Source: an uncultured Clostridia bacterium
GTDB lineage: Bacteria; Bacillota; Clostridia; Lachnospirales; Anaerotignaceae
NCBI GenBank assembly: GCA_944383885.1
Contig: CALWRF010000038.1
Span: 62,001 to 126,000 of the forward strand
Reading direction: 5' to 3'
Length of the DNA stretch: 64,000 bases
A model generated the notes under the pieces. It worked only from the letters and a program-made list of their open reading frames with translations. It ran no database searches and was not told the origin of the DNA. Shown here one piece after another: positions 50,538-59,790 of this stretch. Both the position numbers and the translations under genes were made by a program. Every line of letters begins with the position of its first letter. The first letter of the stretch is position 1.

Positions 50538-50671
50538 AAATAAAAGGGAGTAGCTATCAGGTAAGGTCTGATTACTTTTACCGTCAATACGGTTATTAAA
50601 TTAACCCGGTTAAGTAACTAAGAAGCGAGACTTTTGTTGTAACTTTTGTTGCAGCAAAGTTTCGTTTTTTT
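50538..50671 (+). promoter_or_regulatory. yybP-ykoY-like Mn2+ riboswitch with terminator
   Basis: The leader has the family's marks: AGGGAGTAGC (50545-50554), CCGTCAATACGGT (50581-50593), CCCGGTTAAGTAAC and GCGAGACTTTTG (50625-50636). The class binds Mn2+ and controls Mn2+/Ca2+ exporters. Its 3' strand can alternatively pair with CAGCAAAGTTTCG (50652-50664) to make a terminator before a U run (50665-50671), giving an ON switch. Confidence 0.75.
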
Positions 50672-50701
50672 GTTTTTAAGCAAAATTTTGGGAGGTAAAA
50701 T

Positions 50702-53320
50702 ATGAATAATCAAAACTGGTATCAAAAAGATGTGCGTGAGGTAGAGTCTTTGCTCCAAACCTCAAAAAACGGATTAAACAGCTCAGATGTGCCGAAATTA
50801 ACAGAAAAATACGGTAAAAATGAGCTGACAGATAAAAAACAAAAAAGCACACTGACAATGTTCTTGGAGCAGTTCAGCGATTTCCTTGTAATAATACTTA
50901 TAGCAGCCGCAGTTGTCTCCGCAGTACTCGGCGACTTAGAAAGCGCTGTAGTAATAATAGCAGTAATAACAGGCAACGCCATACTTGGAACAGTTCAGCA
51001 GAAAAAAGCTGAATCTTCATTAAACAGCCTTAAAGAAATGTCTACACCTGAAGCAAAAGTTATACGCGATGGTCAAATAGGCGTGGTTTCTTCTAAAGAT
51101 ATACTCCCTGGCGACGTGGTTGTTCTCGAAGCCGGCGACTTTGTCTGCGCCGACGGACGCCTTTTTGAAACAGCTGCTCTTCAAATTAATGAAAGCGCTC
51201 TCACAGGCGAAAGCGTCAGCGTAGAAAAAAATACCGATACAATAAACCATGAAGCCGGCATAGGCGATAGGCTTAATATGGTCCATTCCGGCAGCTTTGT
51301 AACATACGGCAGAGGAAAATTTATTGTAACCGGTACCGGAATGAATACTGAAGTCGGTAAAATAGCCTCTCTTTTAAACAGTGCTAAAGAAAAAGAAACA
51401 CCTCTTCAGGTATCATTAAATAAATTTGGAAAAAAATTGGCTATAATTATACTTATAATCTGCGCCCTTTTGTTTGCCCTTAGTGTTTATCAGGGCAATG
51501 GCATTATAAATGCATTTATGTTCGCTGTAGCCCTTGCCGTAGCCGCAATACCGGAAGCTTTAAGCTCAATAGTAACAATAGTTCTTGCTTTCAGTACACA
51601 GAAAATGGCAAAAGAGCATGCAATAATAAGAAAGCTTCAGGCAGTAGAAGGCTTAGGCAGTGTTTCAATTATCTGTTCAGATAAAACAGGCACACTTACG
51701 CAAAATAAAATGACCGTAATGAATTATTTCTCAGATGGAAATATAATCTCAGTAAATGACGTAGTAAAAAATGAAAGTTTTGAAAAACTGATAGACGCCT
51801 GCTGTCTTTGTAATGACTCAACAATAAAAGACGGTGTTGAAATAGGCGACCCAACAGAAACAGCGTTAATTAATTTTGCGTCAAAATCCGGCTATAATTT
51901 CGAGGAAGAAAGAAAAATCCACCCGCGTGTAGGCGAAATACCTTTTGACTCGGATAGAAAACTTATGACAGTAGCCGTAAAATATCAGGACGGAATTTAT
52001 ATAATAACAAAAGGCGCTACCGATATAATTTGCGGCAGAGTTAAAAATATATATTCCCATGGCGCTGACAGACAAATAACAAAAAACGATATAGACGAAA
52101 TTTTAAAAGCCAATATGGAGTTTTCCTCAAACGGATTAAGAGTTTTGTCCTATGCTTATAAAAAGGCTCCTGAAGGCTTTGACCCTGCAAATATGACTTT
52201 AAACGATGAATACGGCCTTACATTCATAGGTCTTACAGCTATGATAGACCCTCCAAGGGAAGAATCTAAAACAGCCGTTGCAATGTGTAAAAGAGCAGGT
52301 ATACGCCCTGTAATGATTACCGGCGACCATAAAATAACAGCAACAGCCATAGCAAAAGAAATAGGTATATATGAAGATGGCTTAAACGCCATGGACGGCT
52401 CTGAAATAGAAAAATTAAGTGATAAAGAATTAGAAGATGTTGTTGAAAACACAGCCGTTTATGCCAGAGTTTCACCTGAACACAAAATCCGTATAGTACG
52501 CGCATGGCAGAATAAAAACTGTATTGTTGCCATGACAGGCGATGGCGTAAACGACGCTCCGGCATTAAAACAGGCAGATATAGGCGTGGCAATGGGCATA
52601 ACTGGTACAGAAGTGGCAAAAGACGCGGCTTCAATGGTTCTTACCGATGATAACTTTGCGACAATAGTAAAAGCTGTAGAAAATGGAAGAAATGTATATG
52701 CCAATATTAAAAAATCCATTAAATTTCTGCTTTCAGGCAATACCGCCGGTATATTGGCTGTCCTTTACGCCTCGCTTATGTCCCTTCCGGTGCCTTTTGA
52801 GCCAGTTCATTTGCTGTTTATAAACCTTCTTACAGACAGCCTCCCGGCTATATCACTCGGTCTTGACCCACATAACAGCAGTGTAATGAATGAAAAACCG
52901 CGTCCTAAAAATGAAGGCATAATGACAAAAGATTTTATAACAGGTATAGGCATAGAAGGTCTTATAATAGGCATAAATACTATAATTGCATTTTATCTGG
53001 GTCTTAATATCAGTACGCAGGCGGCAAGTACAATGGCTTTTGCCACACTCTGCCTTTCAAGGCTTTTCCACGGCTTTAACTCAAAGAGTGAAAGACCAGT
53101 CATATTCAAGAAAGAAATGTTCAATAATAAATATTTAAACGGCTCATTTATTATAGGCTTTGTGCTCCTTAACGCCGTAGTGCTTGTTCCGTTCTTGCAA
53201 CCGGCATTTAGAACAGTAAGCGTAGGAACGGCAAATCTTATCTGGATTTATGTGCTTGCATTTATTAATATACCAGAGATACAGTTTATTAAATTTATCA
53301 AGTCAAAATTAATAAAATAA
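50702..53320 (+). CDS. Ca2+/Mn2+-type P-type ATPase
   Basis: An 872-residue P2-type cation exporter: TGES (168-171), phosphorylation D327 in SDKTGT, TGDGVNDAPA hinge, about ten membrane segments. It has PEAL at 284-287 (M4) where Ca2+-ATPases usually have PEGL. The yybP-ykoY-like riboswitch and promoter upstream make Mn2+ export a likely role, with Ca2+ possible. GGGAGG precedes the ATG; own terminator follows. Confidence 0.9.
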   Translation: MNNQNWYQKDVREVESLLQTSKNGLNSSDVPKLTEKYGKNELTDKKQKSTLTMFLEQFSDFLVIILIAAAVVSAVLGDLESAVVIIAVITGNAILGTVQQKKAESSLNSLKEMSTPEAKVIRDGQIGVVSSKDILPGDVVVLEAGDFVCADGRLFETAALQINESALTGESVSVEKNTDTINHEAGIGDRLNMVHSGSFVTYGRGKFIVTGTGMNTEVGKIASLLNSAKEKETPLQVSLNKFGKKLAIIILIICALLFALSVYQGNGIINAFMFAVALAVAAIPEALSSIVTIVLAFSTQKMAKEHAIIRKLQAVEGLGSVSIICSDKTGTLTQNKMTVMNYFSDGNIISVNDVVKNESFEKLIDACCLCNDSTIKDGVEIGDPTETALINFASKSGYNFEEERKIHPRVGEIPFDSDRKLMTVAVKYQDGIYIITKGATDIICGRVKNIYSHGADRQITKNDIDEILKANMEFSSNGLRVLSYAYKKAPEGFDPANMTLNDEYGLTFIGLTAMIDPPREESKTAVAMCKRAGIRPVMITGDHKITATAIAKEIGIYEDGLNAMDGSEIEKLSDKELEDVVENTAVYARVSPEHKIRIVRAWQNKNCIVAMTGDGVNDAPALKQADIGVAMGITGTEVAKDAASMVLTDDNFATIVKAVENGRNVYANIKKSIKFLLSGNTAGILAVLYASLMSLPVPFEPVHLLFINLLTDSLPAISLGLDPHNSSVMNEKPRPKNEGIMTKDFITGIGIEGLIIGINTIIAFYLGLNISTQAASTMAFATLCLSRLFHGFNSKSERPVIFKKEMFNNKYLNGSFIIGFVLLNAVVLVPFLQPAFRTVSVGTANLIWIYVLAFINIPEIQFIKFIKSKLIK

Positions 53321-53327
53321 TACAACA

Positions 53328-53366
53328 AAAAAACGGTATCCGCTTTAAACAGGATACCGTTTTTTG
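53328..53366. terminator. Bidirectional terminator after the P-type ATPase
   Basis: ACGGTATCC (53333-53341) with GGATACCGT (53352-53360); A run left and U run right. Confidence 0.85.
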
Positions 53367-53402
53367 TCTGCTTTATATAATAAATAGTTTTAAAACCTAA
53401 AA

Positions 53403-54488
53403 TTAATTAGCAGCTGAATACGCTTTATTAAGATATTCATTGGCTTTATCAACATGCTGCTGAATTTCTTCTCTCTTAGCACGGGTTCTTGAAGTTAATG
53501 TGCCCTGAGTATAACCCATCATACCATAAATCTCAATATCAATCCAGCATGATACAGCTTTAACCATTTCCTTGCGTGCAGCTTCCAAATAACCTATCGC
53601 CAGTTCTTTACCTGCAAACTGATTCTTTAAACTGCTGTCTATTTCAGGGAAATCATCAGCGCTAGGCGGCATGCTTTCTGTAGCGTTTGCAATTTCTATT
53701 GAATCGTTATAATATTTAAGTTCATCATAAAGCTGCTGGAATGTTGTGTTAAAATCACCTGATGTAGTGTTGGCAGAAGGCGCTGTATTAGCATTTCCTC
53801 CTGTGGATGTTGTTCCGCTGCCTGAACCTGTTGAAGGAGTCTTTCCCAAAAGCACTTCATAAGTTTTAAGTGCTGTAACTATACTCTGCTCTCTTGTGTA
53901 ATTGTCTTTAGGCGCAAATCTGTTGTTTCCCACACCGCTCATAATGCCTGCCGCCTGTACTTTTCCTACACTGTCCAGTGCCCATGCTGAAATATCACCA
54001 TTATCTGCAAATGCGGCATTAGCTGCCGGAAGAGCCTTGCTGCAAAAAGTAAATAAATTATTTATCATTGTAGCCGCCTGCTCCCTTGTTAAAGGCGCGT
54101 TAGGGCTGAATTTTCCATTGCCTGTACCGGACATTATTCCGGCACAATACATACGTTTTACAGCAAAATTTTGCGTATCTGTAAATGGGTGTCCATCTGT
54201 ATTATATTCATTCCAATTATAGTTATCCCAAAATATAAAAGAACCCTTTCCGCCGGAATAATCATTGCAGACTTCGTCTAAAAGCTCCGCAAATTCTTCC
54301 CTTGTAATGTTGTCTTGGTATCTTCCCTGTACCGTTTCAGGTATAAGTCCGTAAGATATAGCGCTGTTTACCTGATTAACCGCCCAGTCGGAAGGTGTGT
54401 CAGAAGCCATAGCCATTACCGGTAAAGACGAAATACTAATGGCAGCTGCCATAAAAATAGAAATACCCTTTGATAAAAATGATTTCAT
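53403..54488 (-). CDS. Secreted SLH-domain surface protein
   Basis: A 361-residue protein. Signal peptide 1-28, then three S-layer homology repeats (about 33-225): NITREEFAELL, PFTDTQNFAVKRMYCAGIMS, GKFSPNAPLTREQAATM, NNRFAPKDNYTREQSIV. A Gly/Ser/Thr-rich linker follows, then a helical C-terminal domain (about 250-361). SLH domains anchor proteins to cell-wall polymers. The C-terminal domain is not recognised. Single gene. Confidence 0.85.
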   Translation of the reverse strand: MKSFLSKGISIFMAAAISISSLPVMAMASDTPSDWAVNQVNSAISYGLIPETVQGRYQDNITREEFAELLDEVCNDYSGGKGSFIFWDNYNWNEYNTDGHPFTDTQNFAVKRMYCAGIMSGTGNGKFSPNAPLTREQAATMINNLFTFCSKALPAANAAFADNGDISAWALDSVGKVQAAGIMSGVGNNRFAPKDNYTREQSIVTALKTYEVLLGKTPSTGSGSGTTSTGGNANTAPSANTTSGDFNTTFQQLYDELKYYNDSIEIANATESMPPSADDFPEIDSSLKNQFAGKELAIGYLEAARKEMVKAVSCWIDIEIYGMMGYTQGTLTSRTRAKREEIQQHVDKANEYLNKAYSAAN

Positions 54489-54619
54489 AACTTCATCCCC
54501 TTTTTTAATTTATAATTTAATTCTATCAAAAAATATATAAAAGTCTATATGCCAAAACATTTTTGTGCATTATGCGGCATCAAATTAATTTATTCAAATA
54601 ATTAATACTTCTTCACAAT

Positions 54620-54648
54620 AAAAAAAAGCCTTACCTAAAGGTAAGGCT
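54620..54648 (-). terminator. Terminator of the bcd-etfBA operon
   Basis: AGCCTTACCT (54627-54636) with AGGTAAGGCT (54639-54648), U run leftward. Confidence 0.88.
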
Positions 54649-54665
54649 AAAATATAAATAATTAA

Positions 54666-55724
54666 TTATTTAACTTCTTTTTCAGCGTTGTATTTCTTAA
54701 GAGCTTCTGTAAGCTTTGGAAGAATAACTTTAACATCGCCTACAATACCAAGGTCAGATACCTGGAATATAGGTGCTGTGTCGTTCTTGTTAATAGAAAT
54801 AACAAGGTCTGAGTTTTCCATACCTGCAACGTGCTGAATAGCGCCTGAAATACCACATGCAAGGTAAAGGTCAGGTCTAACTGTTTTACCTGTCTGTCCA
54901 ACCTGCATTTCCGGTTTAGCCCATTCACACTGTGGGTCATCAACATTAGCTCTTGAAGAAGCAACTTCTCCGCCAAGCTCGTCAGCACATGCTCTAAGCA
55001 TATCATAACCATTTCTGCCAACACCACGACCGCCGGAAACAAGTACTTTAGCTTCTGTAATATCAACTGTTTTCTTGTCAGCTTTAACAACTTCAAGAAT
55101 TTCAATATTCATGTCAGCTTCAGTATAATCAACATTCATTTCAATAAGCTCGCCTGTTCTGCCAGGTATTCTGTCGATTTTCTTCATAACACCAGGACGA
55201 ACAGTTGCCATCTGTGGAGTTGTTCTTGGGCACATAAGAGTAGCCATAATGTTTCCGCCGAAAGCAGGACGAGTCATAAGAAGACCTCTCTTAGGGTCTG
55301 AATTTCCAAGAGCTTCCTCTTTTGCTATTTCTTCGTCAGTCTTAACAATTCTTAAACCTGTGCAGTCAGCTGTAAGACCTGTTTTAATACGGCTTGCAAG
55401 CCTTGGAGCAACGTCACGACCAATTGAAGAAGCGCCGAAGAGCATAATATGAGGCTCATACTCTTTGCAAACCTGTGCAAGAGCTTTTGTATAAGGCTCT
55501 GTCACATACTCTTTAAGATATGGATGGTCAATTAAAATAACCTTGTCAGCGCCAAACTCAAATAATTTGTTAACTTCGCCTTTTATATCACTGCCTAATA
55601 ATACAGCAACAACATCTTCGTTAAGGTCAGCTTTTAATCTTGTAGCCTCACCAATAAGCTCAAGACCTACATTCTGAACTTTGCCGTTTCTCTGTTCAAC
55701 TACTACATAAATTCCTTTACTCAT
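54666..55724 (-). CDS. etfA: Electron transfer flavoprotein alpha subunit
   Basis: 352 residues. N-terminal Rossmann-like domain (VAVLLGSDIKGEVNKLFEFG) and C-terminal FAD domain with VLVSGGRGVG (about 227-236) and GQTGKTVRPDLYLACGISGA. It lacks an N-terminal ferredoxin domain. EtfAB binds FAD and passes electrons between acyl-CoA dehydrogenase, NADH and ferredoxin; bifurcating Etfs of Clostridia have this form. 43 bases after etfB. Confidence 0.93.
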   Translation of the reverse strand: MSKGIYVVVEQRNGKVQNVGLELIGEATRLKADLNEDVVAVLLGSDIKGEVNKLFEFGADKVILIDHPYLKEYVTEPYTKALAQVCKEYEPHIMLFGASSIGRDVAPRLASRIKTGLTADCTGLRIVKTDEEIAKEEALGNSDPKRGLLMTRPAFGGNIMATLMCPRTTPQMATVRPGVMKKIDRIPGRTGELIEMNVDYTEADMNIEILEVVKADKKTVDITEAKVLVSGGRGVGRNGYDMLRACADELGGEVASSRANVDDPQCEWAKPEMQVGQTGKTVRPDLYLACGISGAIQHVAGMENSDLVISINKNDTAPIFQVSDLGIVGDVKVILPKLTEALKKYNAEKEVK

Positions 55725-55767
55725 TGTAGGGTTCTCCTCCTCGTTTTATAATTTAAACTAAATAAAA

Positions 55768-56559
55768 TTAGATAATGTGCTTAGCTTCAAGTTTTTCCAT
55801 AATAGCAGCAACAGCCTGATCAGCTGAAACGTCTTTAAGGATAGTGCCTGCGCCTTTAACTTCTTTAGTAAATGATTTGTATACGTTTGTAGGTGAACCC
55901 TTTAAACCTATCATGTCAAGTTCAAGGTCATCTTTAAGTTCATCAAAACCAATGATTCTGATATCTTTTTCATAAGCGTCAACAATACCGCTAACTGTCA
56001 TATATCTTGGTTTAGCAAGCTCAGCTATTGCAGTAAGAAGGCATGGTGTTTTAATTTTGATGATGTGGTAGCCATCTTCAAAATATCTGTTAACAATAAG
56101 ATGGTCCTCAGCAGCCTCTTTGATTTCCTGAACATAAGAAACCTGAGGTATGCCAAGTTTTTCACCAATCTGCGGACCAACCTGTGCTGTATCGCCATCG
56201 ATAGCCTGACGACCAGTAATAATAATATCGTAACCGATTTTTCTTAAAGCAGCAGCAAGGATACCGCTTGTAGCGTATGTATCTGAACCGCCGAATTCTC
56301 TGCCTGAAACAAGTATAGCTTCATCGCAGCCCATAGCAAGAGCTTCTCTTAAAGCAACATCTGCCTGAGGAGGTCCCATGGAAATAACAGTAACAGTGCC
56401 GCCAACTCTTTCTTTTAACTCTAAAGCAGCCTCGATACCTGTCTTGTCATCAGGGTTGATAATTGAAGGAACGCCGTCTCTGATAAGAGTTCCTGTTTTA
56501 GGATCTATTTTAACTTCTACAGTATCTGGAACCTGTTTAATACATACAACGATTTTCAT
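55768..56559 (-). CDS. etfB: Electron transfer flavoprotein beta subunit
   Basis: 263 residues with the EtfB signature: VVCIKQVPDTVEVKIDPKTG at the start and GRQAIDGDTAQVGPQIGEKLG. EtfB holds the second nucleotide or flavin near NADH in bifurcating Etf. Preceded by bcd (gap 39 bases) and followed by etfA, the usual order of the butyryl-CoA dehydrogenase complex. Ribosome site AAGGAG. Confidence 0.94.
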   Translation of the reverse strand: MKIVVCIKQVPDTVEVKIDPKTGTLIRDGVPSIINPDDKTGIEAALELKERVGGTVTVISMGPPQADVALREALAMGCDEAILVSGREFGGSDTYATSGILAAALRKIGYDIIITGRQAIDGDTAQVGPQIGEKLGIPQVSYVQEIKEAAEDHLIVNRYFEDGYHIIKIKTPCLLTAIAELAKPRYMTVSGIVDAYEKDIRIIGFDELKDDLELDMIGLKGSPTNVYKSFTKEVKGAGTILKDVSADQAVAAIMEKLEAKHII

Positions 56560-56598
56560 CTTTTTATCTCCTTCCGAAATAATAGTTAATGGTTTAAA

Positions 56599-57741
56599 TT
56601 AAAGTTTCATAGAACCGGAAATAACCATCTTCATAGCCTCTGATGTGCCTTCATAGATTTCAGTAATCTTAGCATCTCTCATCATTCTCTCAACAGGATA
56701 TTCTCTTGAGTAGCCGTAACCGCCGAAGAGCTGAACACATGTACGAGTAACTTCGTTAGCTACATCTGAAGCGAAAAGCTTGCACATAGCGGCAAGAGGA
56801 GCATAGTTTTCATGGTTGTCTTTAGCGTTAGCTGCTCTCCAAACCATAAGTCTTGCAGCGTCAATCTTTGTCTGCATTTCAGCAATTTTGAACTGAGTGT
56901 TCTGGAATTTAGAAATAGGTTTTCCAAACTGTTTTCTTTCTTTAACATACTTAACAGCTTCGTTAAGTGCACCCTGAGCAATACCAACACTCTGAGCGCC
57001 GATACCAATACGTCCGCCGGCAAGAGCAGTCATAGCGATTTTGTAACCCTGACCTTCAGCACCGAGAAGTCTGTCAGCAGGAACAATAACGTCTTCATAA
57101 GCAACCTCGCAGTTAGAAGCAGCTCTGATACCCATACGAGGGATATTGTTTCCTACAGTAACGCCAGGCATTGTCCTGTCAACTATAAAAGCTGACATGC
57201 CTCTTGAACCTTTTGATTTGTCAGTAAGGGCAAATACGATAAAAGTATCAGCAAAACCTGAGTTAGTTGTGAAAATACTTGTACCATTAAGAACATAATG
57301 GTCTCCTTCTTTTCTTGCTTCTTTCTGTACGCCGGAAGCATCTGTACCTGCGTTAGGCTCTGTTAAAGCGAAGCAACCAACTTTTCTTCCGTCAATAAGA
57401 GGTCTTAAATGTTCCTGTTTCTGTTCCTCTGTACCAAACTCATTAATGCATGAGCAGCAAAGGGATGTGTGAACAGAAAGAGTAATGCCGGTAGAAGCAT
57501 CTACTTTTGAAAGTTCTTCCATAGCAAGTGTGTAAGTAAGAACATCAGCGCCTGCACCGCCGTATTCTTTGCTGTAAGGAATGCCGAAGAAATGGCATTT
57601 CTGCATTTTCTTTACAAGCTCCATAGAATATTCTTCAGTTTCGTCCATTTCTCTCGCGATTGGTCTGATTTCGTTCTCTGCGAATCTGTAGAATAATTCA
57701 CGCTGAAGTTCCTGTGTTTTTGTTAATTTAAAACCTTCCAT
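56599..57741 (-). CDS. bcd: Acyl-CoA dehydrogenase (short-chain, likely butyryl-CoA type)
   Basis: 380 residues, the standard acyl-CoA dehydrogenase fold: EPNAGTDASG, GISMGIRAAS-type loop (read GIRAASN here), KERKQFGKPI, and the catalytic Glu at position 364 (IYEGTSEAMK). Linked to etfB-etfA, so it probably makes the electron-bifurcating Bcd-Etf complex of butyrate-type fermentation. The usual crt, thl and hbd genes are not in this cluster, so another short-chain substrate is possible. The start is ATG 57741 with GGAGG eight bases upstream. Confidence 0.92.
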   Translation of the reverse strand: MEGFKLTKTQELQRELFYRFAENEIRPIAREMDETEEYSMELVKKMQKCHFFGIPYSKEYGGAGADVLTYTLAMEELSKVDASTGITLSVHTSLCCSCINEFGTEEQKQEHLRPLIDGRKVGCFALTEPNAGTDASGVQKEARKEGDHYVLNGTSIFTTNSGFADTFIVFALTDKSKGSRGMSAFIVDRTMPGVTVGNNIPRMGIRAASNCEVAYEDVIVPADRLLGAEGQGYKIAMTALAGGRIGIGAQSVGIAQGALNEAVKYVKERKQFGKPISKFQNTQFKIAEMQTKIDAARLMVWRAANAKDNHENYAPLAAMCKLFASDVANEVTRTCVQLFGGYGYSREYPVERMMRDAKITEIYEGTSEAMKMVISGSMKL

Positions 57742-57971
57742 CTTCAAATCCTCCTATTTGAAAAATTAAACATGACAAGCATCTTAGGCTTGTATAAAAT
57801 CCGGGCAGTAAAAACTGAAAGCGATACATTACTTATTCAAAATAGTTGGCACGCTAATTATTTATGATAAAAATAAACACACAAATATAGAGTGTGCTTT
57901 TAAGATTTATATCACAACCGTACTCAACCGCCTCCAACGCCATTCCTGCCAGATATAAATACCTACAGCAT

Positions 57972-58000
57972 TACTTTATAATCTTGTTATAAAATTGTCA
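57972..58000 (-). promoter_or_regulatory. Promoter of bcd-etfBA
   Basis: Leftward -35 TTGACA (58000-57995), 17-base spacer, -10 TAAAGT (57977-57972); leader about 220 bases. Confidence 0.6.
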
Positions 58001-58023
58001 AGATAAAAATAGTATAAATACGA

Positions 58024-58046
58024 AATTTGTGTAGTTTTCACAAATT
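58024..58046. promoter_or_regulatory. AATTTGTG-N7-CACAAATT inverted repeat upstream of bcd
   Basis: Perfect eight-base arms around TAGTTTT. It resembles a Rex site (TTGTG-N8-CACAA) but with a seven-base spacer, 24 bases upstream of the bcd -35 box. Candidate redox-regulator site. Confidence 0.45.
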
Positions 58047-58241
58047 AAAGAATAAAAATAAAAAAATACTTGTCTTTAAAAAAATACAAAAAAAGTAAAA
58101 ACTGCCTAAAAAACAAGAAAAAACCAAGCGTTAAATCACAATTTTCAGTGCATATAAAATACAGTATACATAAAAGCACTGCCGTTCGAGATTGTCAAAC
58201 AAACATACAAATTATGTCCTTAATTTAACATAAATTGAAAT
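58047..58241. other. Gene-free A-rich spacer
   Basis: No gene or clear terminator recognised. Confidence 0.4.
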
Positions 58242-58790
58242 TTAATTCCTGATTTTATTTTTTCTCTCTACAAGATAAGTATTAACAGCTTCTAAATAAT
58301 CCAGCATGGCGCTTCCCGAAATTTTAATTTCGTACTTTTCATCAAACGCGTCAATAGGTATTGACTTCCTTCCGCCTTTTAACGCCGCTGTCCAGTGCTT
58401 TTCCAAAACCTCTATTGGCAGAAAATAATATTTGCCGTAAAGCGCCATGTGCACCAGCAAAAAAGCAACGCCGTTTTGAGAGTTAAAATCACGCATAAAA
58501 TCTATCTGGTGGCTGTGTATGTTCTGTATGGGAAGACTTTTCTGCCGGCTTTCCTTTGCATCAAAGCATATAGCGTGCCCCTGTGCCACGCCAACATAGT
58601 CAACTGTTGACTGCTTGTCAAAATAAGCTAAGGTTATTACTTTTTTCTTGCTGTCAAAATCAACAGGCGTTATAGGCGTTGGTATTTTCTGTATAACCGC
58701 AAGACCGGTGCTTCTGTACCTGTCGTTTGTAAAGTTTATAATCTCCTCAAATGTACTTCCCCTAAGTCCTCTTGTGTTCCAGTAACCCAT
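58242..58790 (-). CDS. recU: Holliday junction resolvase RecU
   Basis: 182 residues. RecU nuclease motifs: GSTFEEIINFTNDRY, TVDYVGVAQGHAICFDAKES (active-site Asp/Glu/Lys), HSHQIDFM. It cuts Holliday junctions in Gram-positive bacteria and helps chromosome segregation. recU is often next to cell-wall genes; here it sits four bases after queG in the same orientation. Normal length. Confidence 0.9.
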   Translation of the reverse strand: MGYWNTRGLRGSTFEEIINFTNDRYRSTGLAVIQKIPTPITPVDFDSKKKVITLAYFDKQSTVDYVGVAQGHAICFDAKESRQKSLPIQNIHSHQIDFMRDFNSQNGVAFLLVHMALYGKYYFLPIEVLEKHWTAALKGGRKSIPIDAFDEKYEIKISGSAMLDYLEAVNTYLVERKNKIRN

Positions 58791-58794
58791 AACA

Positions 58795-59790
58795 TCACCT
58801 TGCTTTTTCCATAATTTCCAAAACTTTTTCAGCCGTATTTTTAACTAAATCACTTTCGCTTTTTAATCCAATGCAGGCAGTTTCTCTTGCTTCTTTGTTT
58901 TTGTACTGCAATAAAGCGCATAAGGCGTTTCGCTTAATAACAGAAGCACCTCTCCAGCCCATTGCCGTTTTGCCGTATTTTTCATTAAACTGCCTGTTTG
59001 ACATACTCAGTATTTCTTTTATTTCAGGCATTGAAGCATTAATGTCATACATTTCCTTAATAAAACCTCTGTTTTTAACACATACTTTCTGGCATACGTC
59101 GCAGCCGTATAAGTTTTTGCCCACCAGAAGCATTTCTTCTTCAGTCAGTCTCCTTTTAATCTGGGTTATATATGAAATACATTTTGTCATGTCAAAACCA
59201 TTCTCGCTTATTGCTCCTGTAGGACAGCTTTTTAGGCATAAATTGCAATTTCCGCAGTCTTTTCCGCTTTTTTTATCAAACTTTAACTTTAAATCAGTTA
59301 TAATATATCCCAAAAAAGCACATGCCCCGGCATTGTCGGTTATTACACAGCCGCTTTTCCCATAATAACCAATCCCGCTTCTTACTGCTGCCGCCCTGTC
59401 GCATAACGGTCCTGTATCAGTAAAATAAACACACTTGGCATTGTAGTTTTTTTCAATCATATTTGAAATACATTTTAATATTTCAGAAACATAAATATGA
59501 TAATCCTCTCCCACAGCTCCCATTGAAATATATCCGCGTATTTTTCCGTCAATTTTAAATTTATTGCTAAGCCTGTAATTTTTGCTTAAAACAATAATGC
59601 TTTTTGCGCCATGTAAAGTAATATAAGGCTTTAACCGTTTTTCTGTATCCATTTCGGCAAAGCCTTTTAATAAATTTCTTTTGGCTTCAATCTGCATCCG
59701 TATCTCCTCAAAATCATCTGCCGAGCATATACCAATGTCATCAGCGCCAAGCTCAAAAGCATATCTTTTAATTTCTTTCTCAATAGTCAT
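58795..59790 (-). CDS. queG: Epoxyqueuosine reductase QueG
   Basis: 331 residues. N-terminal cobalamin-dependent domain and two 4Fe-4S ferredoxin motifs (CGNCNLCLKSC and CDVCQKVC), with RSGIGYYGKSG near 140-150, as in QueG. It reduces epoxyqueuosine in tRNA to queuosine. The start is ATG 59790 after GAGGGAA and overlaps the previous gene by 11 bases. Ends four bases before recU. Confidence 0.88.
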   Translation of the reverse strand: MTIEKEIKRYAFELGADDIGICSADDFEEIRMQIEAKRNLLKGFAEMDTEKRLKPYITLHGAKSIIVLSKNYRLSNKFKIDGKIRGYISMGAVGEDYHIYVSEILKCISNMIEKNYNAKCVYFTDTGPLCDRAAAVRSGIGYYGKSGCVITDNAGACAFLGYIITDLKLKFDKKSGKDCGNCNLCLKSCPTGAISENGFDMTKCISYITQIKRRLTEEEMLLVGKNLYGCDVCQKVCVKNRGFIKEMYDINASMPEIKEILSMSNRQFNEKYGKTAMGWRGASVIKRNALCALLQYKNKEARETACIGLKSESDLVKNTAEKVLEIMEKAR

